Origin: Patulibacter sp041648495
GTDB taxonomy: Bacteria > Actinomycetota > Thermoleophilia > Solirubrobacterales > Solirubrobacteraceae
DNA length: 8,884 nt
Assembly: GCA_041648495.1 (NCBI GenBank)
Contig: JBAZOW010000149.1
Coordinates: 1-8,884, forward strand
Reading direction: 5' to 3'
The notes beneath the pieces were generated by a model. It was not told the DNA's origin. It searched no databases and was given only the letters and a program-made list of their open reading frames with translations. The position numbers were made by a program, and so were the translations under genes. Position 1 is the stretch's first letter; each line of letters starts with the position of its first letter. This document shows, one piece after another, positions 1 to 6,003 of this stretch.

Positions 1-264
1 TGGCTGACCGTCGCCCCCGCCGACATCGAGCGGGTGGGCACCGAGATCGCCCTGCACCCGGAGGTCGGGTTCGTCGGCGCCGTGTCGGGCCCGGCCAGCC
101 TCTTCGTCGCGGTCACCTGTCGCGACACCGCCGACCTCTACCGCTACCTGACGCAGCGCCTCGGGCCGATCACCGCGATCCGCCAGCACGAGGTCGCGGT
201 AACCGTTCGCCATCTCAAGCAGGCGGGCACCGTCATGGACGGCGACCGTCTACCGCGCCTCTAG
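1..264 (+). CDS. Lrp/AsnC-family transcriptional regulator, C-terminal part (5' end outside window)
   Basis: The reading frame is open from base 1 and stops at TAG 262-264, giving 87 residues of a gene that began upstream. The piece resembles the RAM/AsnC ligand-binding domain of Lrp-type regulators: a 'HPEVGFVGAVSGPASLFVAV' strand-turn-strand, then a helix (DTADLYRYLTQRLG), then 'ITAIRQHEVAVTV'. This is the 'PeV...v.G..dl.l.v...l..~l....gi....t' pattern of the alpha/beta sandwich that binds amino-acid-like effectors and drives oligomerisation. The N-terminal winged helix-turn-helix would lie upstream and cannot be seen. An internal GTG at 34 could be mistaken for a start, but the domain clearly begins before it. 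The gene converges on the SDR gene at 355-1008, so it is not in that operon. Family assignment is fairly secure; effector and targets are unknown. Confidence 0.8.
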   Translation, partial: WLTVAPADIERVGTEIALHPEVGFVGAVSGPASLFVAVTCRDTADLYRYLTQRLGPITAIRQHEVAVTVRHLKQAGTVMDGDRLPRL

Positions 265-271
265 GTGACGT

Positions 272-336
272 GCCTCGGGTGATTCCGACCTCCTGGGTGC
301 GATCCAGGCACTCATCGGACGCAGCGACCCCGAGGC
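272..336. terminator. Inverted repeat between convergent genes, possible bidirectional terminator
   Basis: The 90 bp between the Lrp-type stop (264) and the SDR stop (355) contains a perfect 8-bp inverted repeat, GCCTCGGG (272-279) and CCCGAGGC (329-336). A smaller hairpin lies inside it: CCTGG (292-296) with CCAGG (304-308). There is no T-tract, so this is not a classical intrinsic terminator. The location between convergent genes is the main support for a transcription-end role; the long loop makes it weak. Confidence 0.25.
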
Positions 337-354
337 GCCACGGCTGCCGAAGAC

Positions 355-1008
355 TCACCCCCGAACGCTCGCCCGCACCGCCTCCGCGATCGGCGTCGCC
401 CCCTCGTTGAGCTCGAGGATCTGCCGGGCGATGCGGGGTTCGTGGAGCAGCTCGGCGAGCGTGGCCGCGACGTCTTCGCGGGAGATCTCGCCGTGGAGCT
501 CGGCCGGGCCGAGCGACACGGTGCCGACGCCGGGATCGTCCAGCAGCAGTGACGGACGCAGGATCAGCCAGTTCAGATCGCTGCGGCTGAGCGCGACGTC
601 GGCCTGCTTCTTCACGGCGAAGTAGTACTCGAGGTCCTCCCCCAGCTCGCGCTCGCGCCACGATTCCGGGAGTACCGAGACCAGGGCGAAACGCTCGACG
701 CCGGCGATACCGGCCGCCTCAATCGCCTTCTCGACGCCCTCGCCGTCGATCGCCTCGGTGACCTCGCGGCTGTCGCCGTTCGAGCCGGCCGCGAAGACGA
801 TCACATCGACACCGCTGAGCACCACCGCGAGCTCTTGCGCGGTCATGCTCGCCAGGTCGCCGACGTGCGCGGCCACCCCCTTCGCCTCGAGCTCCGCCTG
901 CTGCTCGGCTCGGCGGACGAGCCCGCGTACTGCATCTCCCCGGGCGTGCAACCGCTCCGCAAGCAGACCGCCGACGCCACCCGTGATCCCGACGATGAAG
1001 ACGTTCAT
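355..1008 (-). CDS. Atypical SDR / NAD(P)H-binding family protein
   Basis: This 217-residue protein begins with a Rossmann fold: beta strand 'MNVFIVGITGGVGG' carries the GxTGxxG dinucleotide-binding motif (residues 7-13), and 'GLVRR' (29-33) ends the second strand with arginines that would favour NADPH. Later come 'VIVFAAGSNG' (69-78), a 'DGEGVEKAIEAAGIAGVERFALVSV' segment (88-112), a possible YxxxK pair (Y129, K133), and 'LNWLILRPSLL' (145-155), which is typical of the NmrA-like/SDR5 'NAD(P)-binding' group (YwnB/YhfK type). Length fits that group, whose members are reductases, epimerases or nucleotide sensors, so substrate is not predictable. Its ATG (1006-1008) directly abuts the stop of the HxlR regulator (1009-1011), and the ribosome site AAAGGA lies inside the regulator's last codons, so translational coupling is likely. 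Such SDRs are often HxlR targets; that link is inferred here. Confidence 0.88.
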   Translation of the reverse strand: MNVFIVGITGGVGGLLAERLHARGDAVRGLVRRAEQQAELEAKGVAAHVGDLASMTAQELAVVLSGVDVIVFAAGSNGDSREVTEAIDGEGVEKAIEAAGIAGVERFALVSVLPESWRERELGEDLEYYFAVKKQADVALSRSDLNWLILRPSLLLDDPGVGTVSLGPAELHGEISREDVAATLAELLHEPRIARQILELNEGATPIAEAVRASVRG

Positions 1009-1446
1009 CTAACGATCCTTTCGCTCAGCGGTCAGATCGTCACCGCTGACCGGCTCTCCGCACGCCTCGCAGACGACCACGGCGTGCAGCCGAGCGCCGC
1101 AGGAGTGCCGGAAGACGACCGGCGGGCCGTCGGATCCGGCCAGGTGCGCGTCCCCCCACTCCCGCAGGATCGTGACGACCGGCTGAAGCGACGCGCCGCG
1201 CGCGGTCAGGCGGTACTCGTAGCGGACCGGACGCTCCTGATACGCCACGCGCTCGATCAGGTCGTGCTGCTCGAGCTTGCGCAGCCGGGCGGCGAGGATG
1301 TCGCGCGATCCCCCGGTCCGGGCCACGATGCCGTCGAACCGCAGATTGCCGAGTAGCAGCTCACGGACGACGAGCAGCGTCCACTTCTCGCCGACGATCT
1401 CGAGCGTTCGGGCGACCGAGCACTCACGGACGGAGGTCTCTCCCAT
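1009..1446 (-). CDS. HxlR-family (DUF24) winged-helix transcriptional regulator with C-terminal Cys/His cluster
   Basis: The 145-residue product matches the HxlR pattern: an N-terminal cysteine (C9), 'EIVGEKWTLLVVRELLLGN' (16-34), 'RFDGI' (36-40), 'ILAARLRKLEQHDLIERVAY' (50-69), the wing 'RPVRYEYRLTARG' (72-84), and 'LREWGDAH' (94-101). HxlR proteins bind DNA as dimers, and several use the conserved N-terminal cysteine to sense electrophiles or oxidants. Unlike the shortest members, this one continues into 'RHSCGARLHAVVVCEACGEP' (113-132), where H114, C116, C126 and C129 could form a small metal site or redox cluster. A ribosome site AGGA sits seven bases upstream of the ATG. The gene heads an operon with the abutting SDR gene and diverges from the thiolase across inverted repeats that are its most likely operators. 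Family call is strong; signal and targets are inferred. Confidence 0.93.
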   Translation of the reverse strand: MGETSVRECSVARTLEIVGEKWTLLVVRELLLGNLRFDGIVARTGGSRDILAARLRKLEQHDLIERVAYQERPVRYEYRLTARGASLQPVVTILREWGDAHLAGSDGPPVVFRHSCGARLHAVVVCEACGEPVSGDDLTAERKDR

Positions 1447-1457
1447 CGTTCGATCCT

Positions 1458-1482
1458 AGTCGGTCGAGAACTTCGACCGACT
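1458..1482. promoter_or_regulatory. Perfect 10-bp inverted repeat, candidate operator
   Basis: AGTCGGTCGA (1458-1467) and TCGACCGACT (1473-1482) are exact reverse complements separated by GAACT. The symmetry and 25-bp size suit a dimeric winged-helix regulator. It begins 12 bp upstream of the HxlR start codon and overlaps that gene's probable promoter, so autoregulation by HxlR is the simplest idea. No experimental motif for this protein is available to compare. Confidence 0.5.
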
Positions 1483-1483
1483 T

Positions 1484-1500
1484 AGTTGTGATTTCCAACT
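1484..1500. promoter_or_regulatory. Short inverted repeat over thiolase -35, candidate HxlR-type box
   Basis: AGTTG (1484-1488) and CAACT (1496-1500) are reverse complements with a 7-bp A/T-rich spacer, placed on top of the putative -35 element of the thiolase promoter. A-T-rich half-sites of this kind are common for HxlR/DUF24 operators, and the position would allow repression. The arms are short, so chance is possible. Confidence 0.35.
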
Positions 1501-1513
1501 CACTGCGCTACCG

Positions 1514-1530
1514 TCGAAGCACACCTTCGA
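1514..1530. promoter_or_regulatory. Inverted repeat near thiolase transcription start
   Basis: TCGAAG (1514-1519) and CTTCGA (1525-1530) are perfect reverse complements around CACAC, the same 5-bp spacing as the larger repeat at 1458-1482, with a shared TCGA core. It lies where the thiolase transcript should start and just before the ribosome site. It could be a second operator or a small leader hairpin. Confidence 0.3.
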
Positions 1531-1542
1531 AAGGGCTGTTTC

Positions 1543-2727
1543 ATGACCGCAGCAGTGATCGTCGACGCGGTGCGCACGCCGGTCGCCAAGGGCAAGCCGA
1601 ACGGCGCGTACGCCCAGGTCCACCCCGTCGACCTGCACGCCCACGCGCTCCGCTCGCTCGTCACCAGGACGGGCATCGACCCCGCCCAGGTCGACGACGT
1701 GATCAGCGGCGCGGTGGGCCAGGTCGGCGAGCAGAGCGGCAACACCGCGCGCTGGGCCGTGCTGGCCGCCGGGTTCCCCGAGTCCGTGCCGGCAGTGACC
1801 GTCGACCGTCAGTGCGGCAGCAGCCAGCAGGCGCTGCACTTTGCCGCGCAGGGCGTGATCAGCGGCGCCTACGACCTGGCGATCGCGTCGGGCGTGGAGT
1901 CGATGAGCCGGATTCCGATCGGCAGCCAGTTCCGTGGTGAGGACTTCGCCGGGCCGCTGGTCGCCGAGCGCTACGGCGCCGCGAACGGGGGCGGCCTGGT
2001 CCCGCAGGGCGTCAGCGCCGAGCTGATCGCTCAGAAGTGGGGCTTCAGCCGCGAGCAGCTCGACGCCTTCGCCGCCGAGAGTCACCGCCGGGCCGCCGCG
2101 GCGTGGGCCGACGGCCGGTTCGCCAAGGAGGTCGCCCCGATCCAGGCCACCGGGCTCGCGCGCGACGAGACGATCCGCCCCGCCACCACCGTCGAGACGC
2201 TCGCCGGGCTGAAGCCCGCCTTCGCCGATCCCGCCTGGGAGCCGCGCTTCCCCGACCTGGAGTGGAAGGTCACCGCCGGCAACTCGTCGCCGGTCAACGA
2301 CGGATCCGCCGCCCTGCTGGTGGCCAGCGAGGAGACCGCCGCGCGCCTTGGACTCCGCCCCCGCGCCCGTGTCCACGCGTTCGCCGTCGCCGGCGACGAC
2401 CCGATCATGATGCTGACCGGGATCATCCCCGCGACCGCCAAGGTGCTCGAGCGCGCCGGGCTGACGATCGACCAGATCGACGCCTTCGAGGTCAACGAGG
2501 CGTTCGCCAGCGTCGTGCTGGCCTGGCTCGCCGAGACCGGCGCCGACCCGGCCAAGGTCAACGTCAACGGCGGCGCGATCGCGATCGGCCACCCGCTCGG
2601 CGGCTCCGGTGCCCGCCTCACCACCACGCTGCTGTCCGTCCTGGAGCAGCGCGAGGGCCGCTTCGGCCTGCAGGTCATGTGCGAGGCCGGCGGCCTCGCC
2701 AACGCCACCATCATCGAAAGGATCTGA
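1543..2727 (+). CDS. Thiolase family protein (acetyl-CoA C-acetyltransferase / 3-ketoacyl-CoA thiolase)
   Basis: The 394-residue protein has the usual length of a bacterial thiolase and the full catalytic set: nucleophile C91 in 'VDRQCGSSQQALHFAA' (87-102), the 'NEAF' motif (318-321), H350 in 'GGAIAIGHPLGGSGAR' (343-358), and the acid/base cysteine C380 in 'MCEAGGLANATIIER' (379-393). Thiolases cleave 3-ketoacyl-CoA with CoA to acetyl-CoA plus a shortened acyl-CoA, or run the reverse condensation, as cytosolic tetramers. The final motif has the form of actinobacterial FadA-like enzymes, except that alanine 382 replaces the first glycine of the usual CxGGG. ATG 1543 is supported by GAAAGGG seven bases upstream and by the family's N-terminal 'AVIVDAVRTPVAKGK'. 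It forms an operon with the SDR gene one base downstream and diverges from HxlR. Chain-length preference cannot be told. Confidence 0.95.
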   Translation: MTAAVIVDAVRTPVAKGKPNGAYAQVHPVDLHAHALRSLVTRTGIDPAQVDDVISGAVGQVGEQSGNTARWAVLAAGFPESVPAVTVDRQCGSSQQALHFAAQGVISGAYDLAIASGVESMSRIPIGSQFRGEDFAGPLVAERYGAANGGGLVPQGVSAELIAQKWGFSREQLDAFAAESHRRAAAAWADGRFAKEVAPIQATGLARDETIRPATTVETLAGLKPAFADPAWEPRFPDLEWKVTAGNSSPVNDGSAALLVASEETAARLGLRPRARVHAFAVAGDDPIMMLTGIIPATAKVLERAGLTIDQIDAFEVNEAFASVVLAWLAETGADPAKVNVNGGAIAIGHPLGGSGARLTTTLLSVLEQREGRFGLQVMCEAGGLANATIIERI

Positions 2728-2728
2728 G

Positions 2729-3442
2729 ATGCCCGCACTCGAGGGATCGGTCGTGCTCGTCACCGGCGCCAACGGAGGGCTCGGCACCGAGTTCGTCCGG
2801 CAGGCGCTGGACCGCGGGGCGACGAAGGTCTACGCCACCGCGCGCAACCCGCGCGACTGGGAGGACCCGCGGGTCGTGCCGCTCGCGCTCGACGTCACGG
2901 ACCACGCGTCGATCACCGCGGCAGCCGAGGCGGCCCCGGACGTGACGATCGTGATCAACAACGCGGGCGCCTCGAACGGCGCGCGTCTGGACGATCCCGA
3001 CCAGCAGGCGGTGCGTGAGCTGTTCGAGGTCAACTACTTCGGCGCCGTCGCGGCGGCCAACGCCTTTGCACCGGCTCTGGGGCGGAACGGCGGCGGCGCG
3101 CTGCTGAACGTCCTGTCGGTGCTGAGCTGGATCGCGCTCGGCGACGCCTACAGCGCGACGAAGGCCGCGCTCTGGTCGGCGACGGGCACGCAGCGACTCG
3201 AGCTGGCCGGGCAGGGCACGCTGGTGACGGGACTGCTGCTCGGCTACACCGACACCCCGATGACGGTCGGCGTCGACGCGCCGAAGAACGACCCCGCCGA
3301 CGTGGTCGCCCAGGCCTACGACGGCATCGAACAGGGCCAGTACGAGGTGCTCGCCGACGATCTTTCCCGCCAGGTCAAGGCGGGCCTGGCCGCCCCGGTC
3401 GAGGCGCTGTATCCGCAGTTGGCGACGGCGGTCGGGGGCTGA
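2729..3442 (+). CDS. Classical short-chain dehydrogenase/reductase (SDR)
   Basis: The 237-residue protein carries the classical SDR signatures in order: cofactor motif 'TGANGGLG' (12-19), 'ALDVTD' (53-58), 'NNAG' (77-80), the structural/catalytic asparagine N102 in 'VNYFG', serine S130 in 'LNVLSVLSW', and the catalytic pair Y141 and K145 in 'YSATK'. 'TARNP' (37-41) after the second strand has an arginine where NADPH-dependent members have one. It should catalyse NAD(P)(H)-linked oxidation or reduction of a hydroxyl/keto group in the cytosol. The frame is open further upstream into the thiolase, but ATG 2729 is the right start: it follows the thiolase stop by one base and has GAAAGGA (2716-2722) six bases upstream, inside the thiolase end. 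The pairing with a thiolase suggests acyl or ketone metabolism; the substrate is unknown. Confidence 0.93.
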   Translation: MPALEGSVVLVTGANGGLGTEFVRQALDRGATKVYATARNPRDWEDPRVVPLALDVTDHASITAAAEAAPDVTIVINNAGASNGARLDDPDQQAVRELFEVNYFGAVAAANAFAPALGRNGGGALLNVLSVLSWIALGDAYSATKAALWSATGTQRLELAGQGTLVTGLLLGYTDTPMTVGVDAPKNDPADVVAQAYDGIEQGQYEVLADDLSRQVKAGLAAPVEALYPQLATAVGG

Positions 3443-3443
3443 G

Positions 3444-3459
3444 CGGCGCGAACGCGCCG
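3444..3459 (+). terminator. GC hairpin after the thiolase-SDR pair, possible terminator
   Basis: CGGCGCG (3444-3450) and CGCGCCG (3453-3459) form a perfect inverted repeat starting one base after the SDR stop. As RNA this folds as a 6-bp GC stem with a GAAC loop. No T-run follows, so termination would be weak or factor-dependent, as is common in high-GC actinobacteria. Confidence 0.4.
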
Positions 3460-3527
3460 TGGCGGCCGGCCGGTCGCGGTGCGCCCGACGACGTTTCGTG
3501 TTCGGCGGGGCGGCGCCCAAGGCGAAC

Positions 3528-3543
3528 GACTCGGCGACGAGTC
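3528..3543. terminator. Small hairpin at the convergent 3' end
   Basis: GACTCG (3528-3533) and CGAGTC (3538-3543) pair perfectly around GCGA, a GNRA-type tetraloop when read on the plus strand. The repeat overlaps the stop codon of the minus-strand gene (3542-3544) and ends the 99-bp convergent gap. Without a T-tract the terminator role is only suggested by position. Confidence 0.3.
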
Positions 3544-4204
3544 ATCTCACGGCGACGGACTGCGCCGCCCCGTCCCGCGTCCAGCGCAACGTCGCGCCCG
3601 ACCACCGAACCGACGCCGGATCGACGTCGCCCACGGCATCCACCACGCGGTATCCGCGGCGGTCGACCACCGCGAGACCGCGACGCCCGGCCGCGTCCAG
3701 CGTGGTCGGGAACGCCAGCCAGCCCTGGGACGACAGGACGAAGTCGGCGCTCGTGTCCTGCGCCACGGCGCGAAGCGTGCCGGTGCGAAGGTCGTAGGAG
3801 ACGACGCGCTCGTACGTGCAGCGCGGCGTCGGCCCGTCGTACTTCGCGCAGGCGGTGTCGTAGCCGCTCTCGACGTACGCGACCGACCGCGACGTGAAGG
3901 CGACCGACGAGATGTGGAGGGTGTAGCCGGCGGGCGTCTCGTTCAGGAAGACGGGGCGGCGGTCCTTGCGCCGACAGGCCCACACGCTCGTCGGCGGACC
4001 GTACGGGTCCTCCTCCACGCCCTCACGCGAGATGACCCGCTTCTCGCCCTGACGCGCAACGGTCACGCCGTCCTTGATCTGGCAGCGCACCGACCGGTGC
4101 TTGGCCTCCGCGGGGGCGGCGGAGGCCAGGATCGTGGCGAATCCCGCGGCGACGAGCGACGTCGCGCGCAGCACACGGCCGAGGGTACGTACGCGCCGGC
4201 TCAT
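3542..4204 (-). CDS. Exported protein of unknown function
   Basis: The 220-residue product starts with a clear Sec signal peptide: basic 'MSRRVRTLGRVLR', hydrophobic 'ATSLVAAGFATILASAA', and a likely AEA|K cleavage after residue 34. The mature part has four cysteines (C41, C77, C119, C129), enough for two disulfides. Its C-terminal half shows strand-turn repeats such as 'RVVSYDLRTGTLRAVAQ' (133-149), 'FVLSSQGWLAFP' (155-166), 'GLAVVDRRGYRVVDAV' (176-191) and 'LRWTRDGAAQSVAV' (206-219). These read like incomplete beta-propeller blades and resemble small secreted proteins I associate with Solirubrobacterales, but I know no function. The ATG at 4202-4204 has a GAGG ribosome site about ten bases upstream. 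It follows the RTX-like gene by 16 bases on the same strand, so the two are probably one transcript and act in the same extracytoplasmic place. Confidence 0.8.
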   Translation of the reverse strand: MSRRVRTLGRVLRATSLVAAGFATILASAAPAEAKHRSVRCQIKDGVTVARQGEKRVISREGVEEDPYGPPTSVWACRRKDRRPVFLNETPAGYTLHISSVAFTSRSVAYVESGYDTACAKYDGPTPRCTYERVVSYDLRTGTLRAVAQDTSADFVLSSQGWLAFPTTLDAAGRRGLAVVDRRGYRVVDAVGDVDPASVRWSGATLRWTRDGAAQSVAVR

Positions 4205-4220
4205 TGTCCAGGGACCTCGA

Positions 4221-5912
4221 CTACGACGTCACGACGAACGTGACGGCCTTCGTCGCGGCCTTGCCGGAGGCGGGCGTGGCGGTCACGGTGAGCCGGTACG
4301 TGCCGCGGGAGAGGGACTTCCGGGCGAAGCGCGTATCGATGGTGGCGGTGTTCGGCCCGGCCGTGCCGGCGACGTTCGCGGAGCGGACGGACGTGGAGGC
4401 GGTGCAGGACTTGCGGGTACGGTTGCGGGACGTCTGCTTGCGGCACTTCCGGCCGACGCGGCGGCCCTTGGTGGTCTTCGTGAGCGTGATCTCGACCTTC
4501 GCGGCCTGCGAGAGGGTGAAGCCGAGCGCGGTGCTCCGGGCCTTCCTCGTCAGGGTGCCGCGCGAGAGCTTCACGGCCGTCATCGCGAACGTCGTACCGG
4601 GGCCGTCGGGGCCACCGGTCCCCGGGCCGCCGGTTCCGGGCTTGCCGGTCCCCGGCTTGCCGGGCCCGTTGTCGCCCGTGCCCGGGGTGCCCGGCGTTCC
4701 GGGGCCGTTGTTGCCCATGCCGGGGGTGCTCGGGGTTCCGGGCGTGCCCGGCGTGCCGGGCGTCCCCGGGGTGCCCGGCGTCCCTGTGGACGAGCCATCG
4801 TCGATGTTCTCGCAGACGTTGTAGGTGTCGATCGGATCGGAGGTCACGGAGTCCGTGCCGAGCCCGCAGAAGACGGAGTCGGCGATCAGGTCCCGCGTGA
4901 ACAGGGTGTCGTCGCCTTCGTCACCGGTAACGCTGTCGAAGGCGCCCCGCCCGTCGATCGTGTCGTTCCCCGGACCGCCACGGAGGAAGTTGACGACGCC
5001 ATCGCCCGAGATCGTGTCGTTGCCCGCCGAGCCCAGGACGCTCTGGACGTTGATGAGCTGGTCGTTGCCGGAGGAGACCGTGTTCTGCGGCCCCTTCACC
5101 GCGAGGTCGATCACGACGCCCTGCGTGCCGACCGCGTCGTTCGAGTAGTCCGCGACGTCGCCCAGCGAGGTCGCGATGATCTTGTCGTCGCCCTTGCCCC
5201 CCGCGGTGAGATCGGCCCCGAGACTGCCGCTGAGGGTGTCCTGCCCGAGACCGCCCTCGAGGACGTCGTCGGCGTTTCCGCCGATCAGGGTGTCGTCGCC
5301 GAAGCTGCCCTTGAGCTGCAGCGGCTCCGTGCGGGGCCCGCCGGTGGCGTCGTCCCCCTGCCCGGAGATCGTGTCGTCGCCGGCCCCGCCGTCGATCGTC
5401 ACGTCGTTCACGTCCGACAGCACGATCTCGCGATCCTGGTGCGTGTTTGCCAGCACGTCGGTGTCGAGGTTGACCCCGTTCGTGCTCACGTGGATCGTGT
5501 CCGCGCTGGGGGTGCCGATCACCTTGAGGCGGTCGTTGCCCGCGTTCCCGCCGATGATCGTGAACCGGACCTTCCCGGTGCCGGAGCTGTTGGGATTGCC
5601 GTTCCCGAAGATGCCGAAGGTCTGGTCGATCGTCGTGATCGAGTCGCCGCCCGATTGGTCGGTCACCGTCAGCGTCTTCGTGGAGCCGACGCTGGCCGCC
5701 GGCAGGCAGAGCTGACCGTTGACGCGGATGAACGCGTCGCCCGCGGCCCGGCCGATCGTCACGTGGCGGGAGGCGGCGTCGGTGATGTTGACGGTCGCCG
5801 CCTGGTTGAGCGTGTCGAAGTTGCACACCGCGCTGGCACCGGCCGCGGCTGGTGCAACGAGCGTCGCGCCGCCCGCGGCGAGGGCGAGGGCAAGAGGGAG
5901 TCGAGAAGCCAT
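4221..5912 (-). CDS. Sec-exported RTX-like calcium-binding repeat protein with PGT linker
   Basis: I place the start at ATG 5912 (563 residues), because it opens a clean signal peptide, 'MASRLPLALALAAGG...AGASA' with cleavage near residue 28, and has GGTGAT six to seven bases upstream. The frame extends 47 residues further to 6053, but that part is arginine-rich and unlike a leader. Residues about 121-338 hold degenerate RTX nonapeptides (GGNAGNDRL, GGAGDDTISG, GSFGDDTLIGG, GSAGNDTISGDG, GGPGNDTIDG), which form calcium-binding beta-rolls. A 'FCG...CEN' loop (C349, C367) closes them. Residues 376-440 are a Pro/Gly/Thr linker. Residues 441-563 form a beta domain with C490 and C503 and a 'LSRGTYRLTVTATPASGKA' segment (534-552) typical of secreted Thermoleophilia proteins. 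Cysteines fall in three local pairs, fitting oxidised export. It is probably a cell-surface or secreted structural/adhesive protein; no enzyme motif is seen. Confidence 0.88.
   Translation of the reverse strand: MASRLPLALALAAGGATLVAPAAAGASAVCNFDTLNQAATVNITDAASRHVTIGRAAGDAFIRVNGQLCLPAASVGSTKTLTVTDQSGGDSITTIDQTFGIFGNGNPNSSGTGKVRFTIIGGNAGNDRLKVIGTPSADTIHVSTNGVNLDTDVLANTHQDREIVLSDVNDVTIDGGAGDDTISGQGDDATGGPRTEPLQLKGSFGDDTLIGGNADDVLEGGLGQDTLSGSLGADLTAGGKGDDKIIATSLGDVADYSNDAVGTQGVVIDLAVKGPQNTVSSGNDQLINVQSVLGSAGNDTISGDGVVNFLRGGPGNDTIDGRGAFDSVTGDEGDDTLFTRDLIADSVFCGLGTDSVTSDPIDTYNVCENIDDGSSTGTPGTPGTPGTPGTPGTPSTPGMGNNGPGTPGTPGTGDNGPGKPGTGKPGTGGPGTGGPDGPGTTFAMTAVKLSRGTLTRKARSTALGFTLSQAAKVEITLTKTTKGRRVGRKCRKQTSRNRTRKSCTASTSVRSANVAGTAGPNTATIDTRFARKSLSRGTYRLTVTATPASGKAATKAVTFVVTS
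4593..4787 (-). repeat. Degenerate 9-bp tandem repeat encoding the PGT/GPGT linker
   Basis: Inside the RTX-like gene about 195 bp encode a low-complexity linker. The region nearest the RTX part (about 4723-4787) is a run of 9-bp units, each Thr-Pro-Gly, broken once by a Ser; the rest uses looser GKPGT/GGPGT units. Third codon positions vary between units (GGG, GGC, CCC, GCC on the plus strand), so the copies are not identical at DNA level. Glycine falls at every third position in the core, as in collagen-like sequences. Copy number may vary between strains. Confidence 0.85.
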
Positions 5913-6003
5913 GCGATCACCGTCGCCGTTGCGGGGCCGCGTCTCAATGCCCCGCCCCCGGATCCATACCCTGAACCGCGTCCCTCGGGGTGCGGTCGCG
6001 ACG
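5913..6003 (-). promoter_or_regulatory. Leader region of the RTX-like gene with a GC hairpin
   Basis: The 91 bp between the 117-residue gene and the RTX-like start contain a perfect 7-bp inverted repeat, GCGGGGC (5931-5937) and GCCCCGC (5949-5955) with an 11-base loop, ending 18 bases before the start codon. It could end the upstream transcript or fold in the leader of the RTX-like mRNA. I see no convincing promoter pair; minus-strand TATGGAT (about 5962-5968) is the only -10-like string. Confidence 0.3.

Larger units (their letters stand above)
1447..1542. promoter_or_regulatory. Divergent promoter region between HxlR regulator and thiolase
   Basis: This 96-bp gap must hold both promoters. 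For the thiolase direction, TTGTGA (1486-1491) and TACCGT (1509-1514) are separated by 17 bp and make a reasonable sigma-70-type pair, giving a short leader and a GAAAGGG ribosome site (1529-1535) seven bases before the ATG at 1543. For the HxlR direction, minus-strand TAGGAT (1458-1453) could be a -10 element, but it also contains the likely ribosome site AGGA. If it is the -10, the mRNA would be nearly leaderless. Three inverted repeats lie in the gap. The local sequence is visibly less GC-rich than the flanking genes, as expected for promoters. Confidence 0.6.

Noticed and set aside
2609..2728. Upstream extension of the classical SDR into the thiolase
   Set aside because: The SDR fold begins at 'ALEGSVVLVTGANGG', and ATG 2729 has its own ribosome site; the extension is out-of-frame thiolase sequence.
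1456..2787. Minus-strand open frame of 443 codons opposite the thiolase
   Set aside because: It is a shadow of the thiolase, which has all its catalytic motifs; the antisense product has no recognisable domain.
2711..3520. Minus-strand open frame of 269 codons opposite the classical SDR
   Set aside because: The plus strand carries TGxxxGxG, NNAG and YxxxK in order; the antisense product is arginine-rich and featureless.
4593..4787. CRISPR-like or satellite repeat
   Set aside because: The periodicity is 9 bp, in frame, and encodes Thr-Pro-Gly; there are no spacers.
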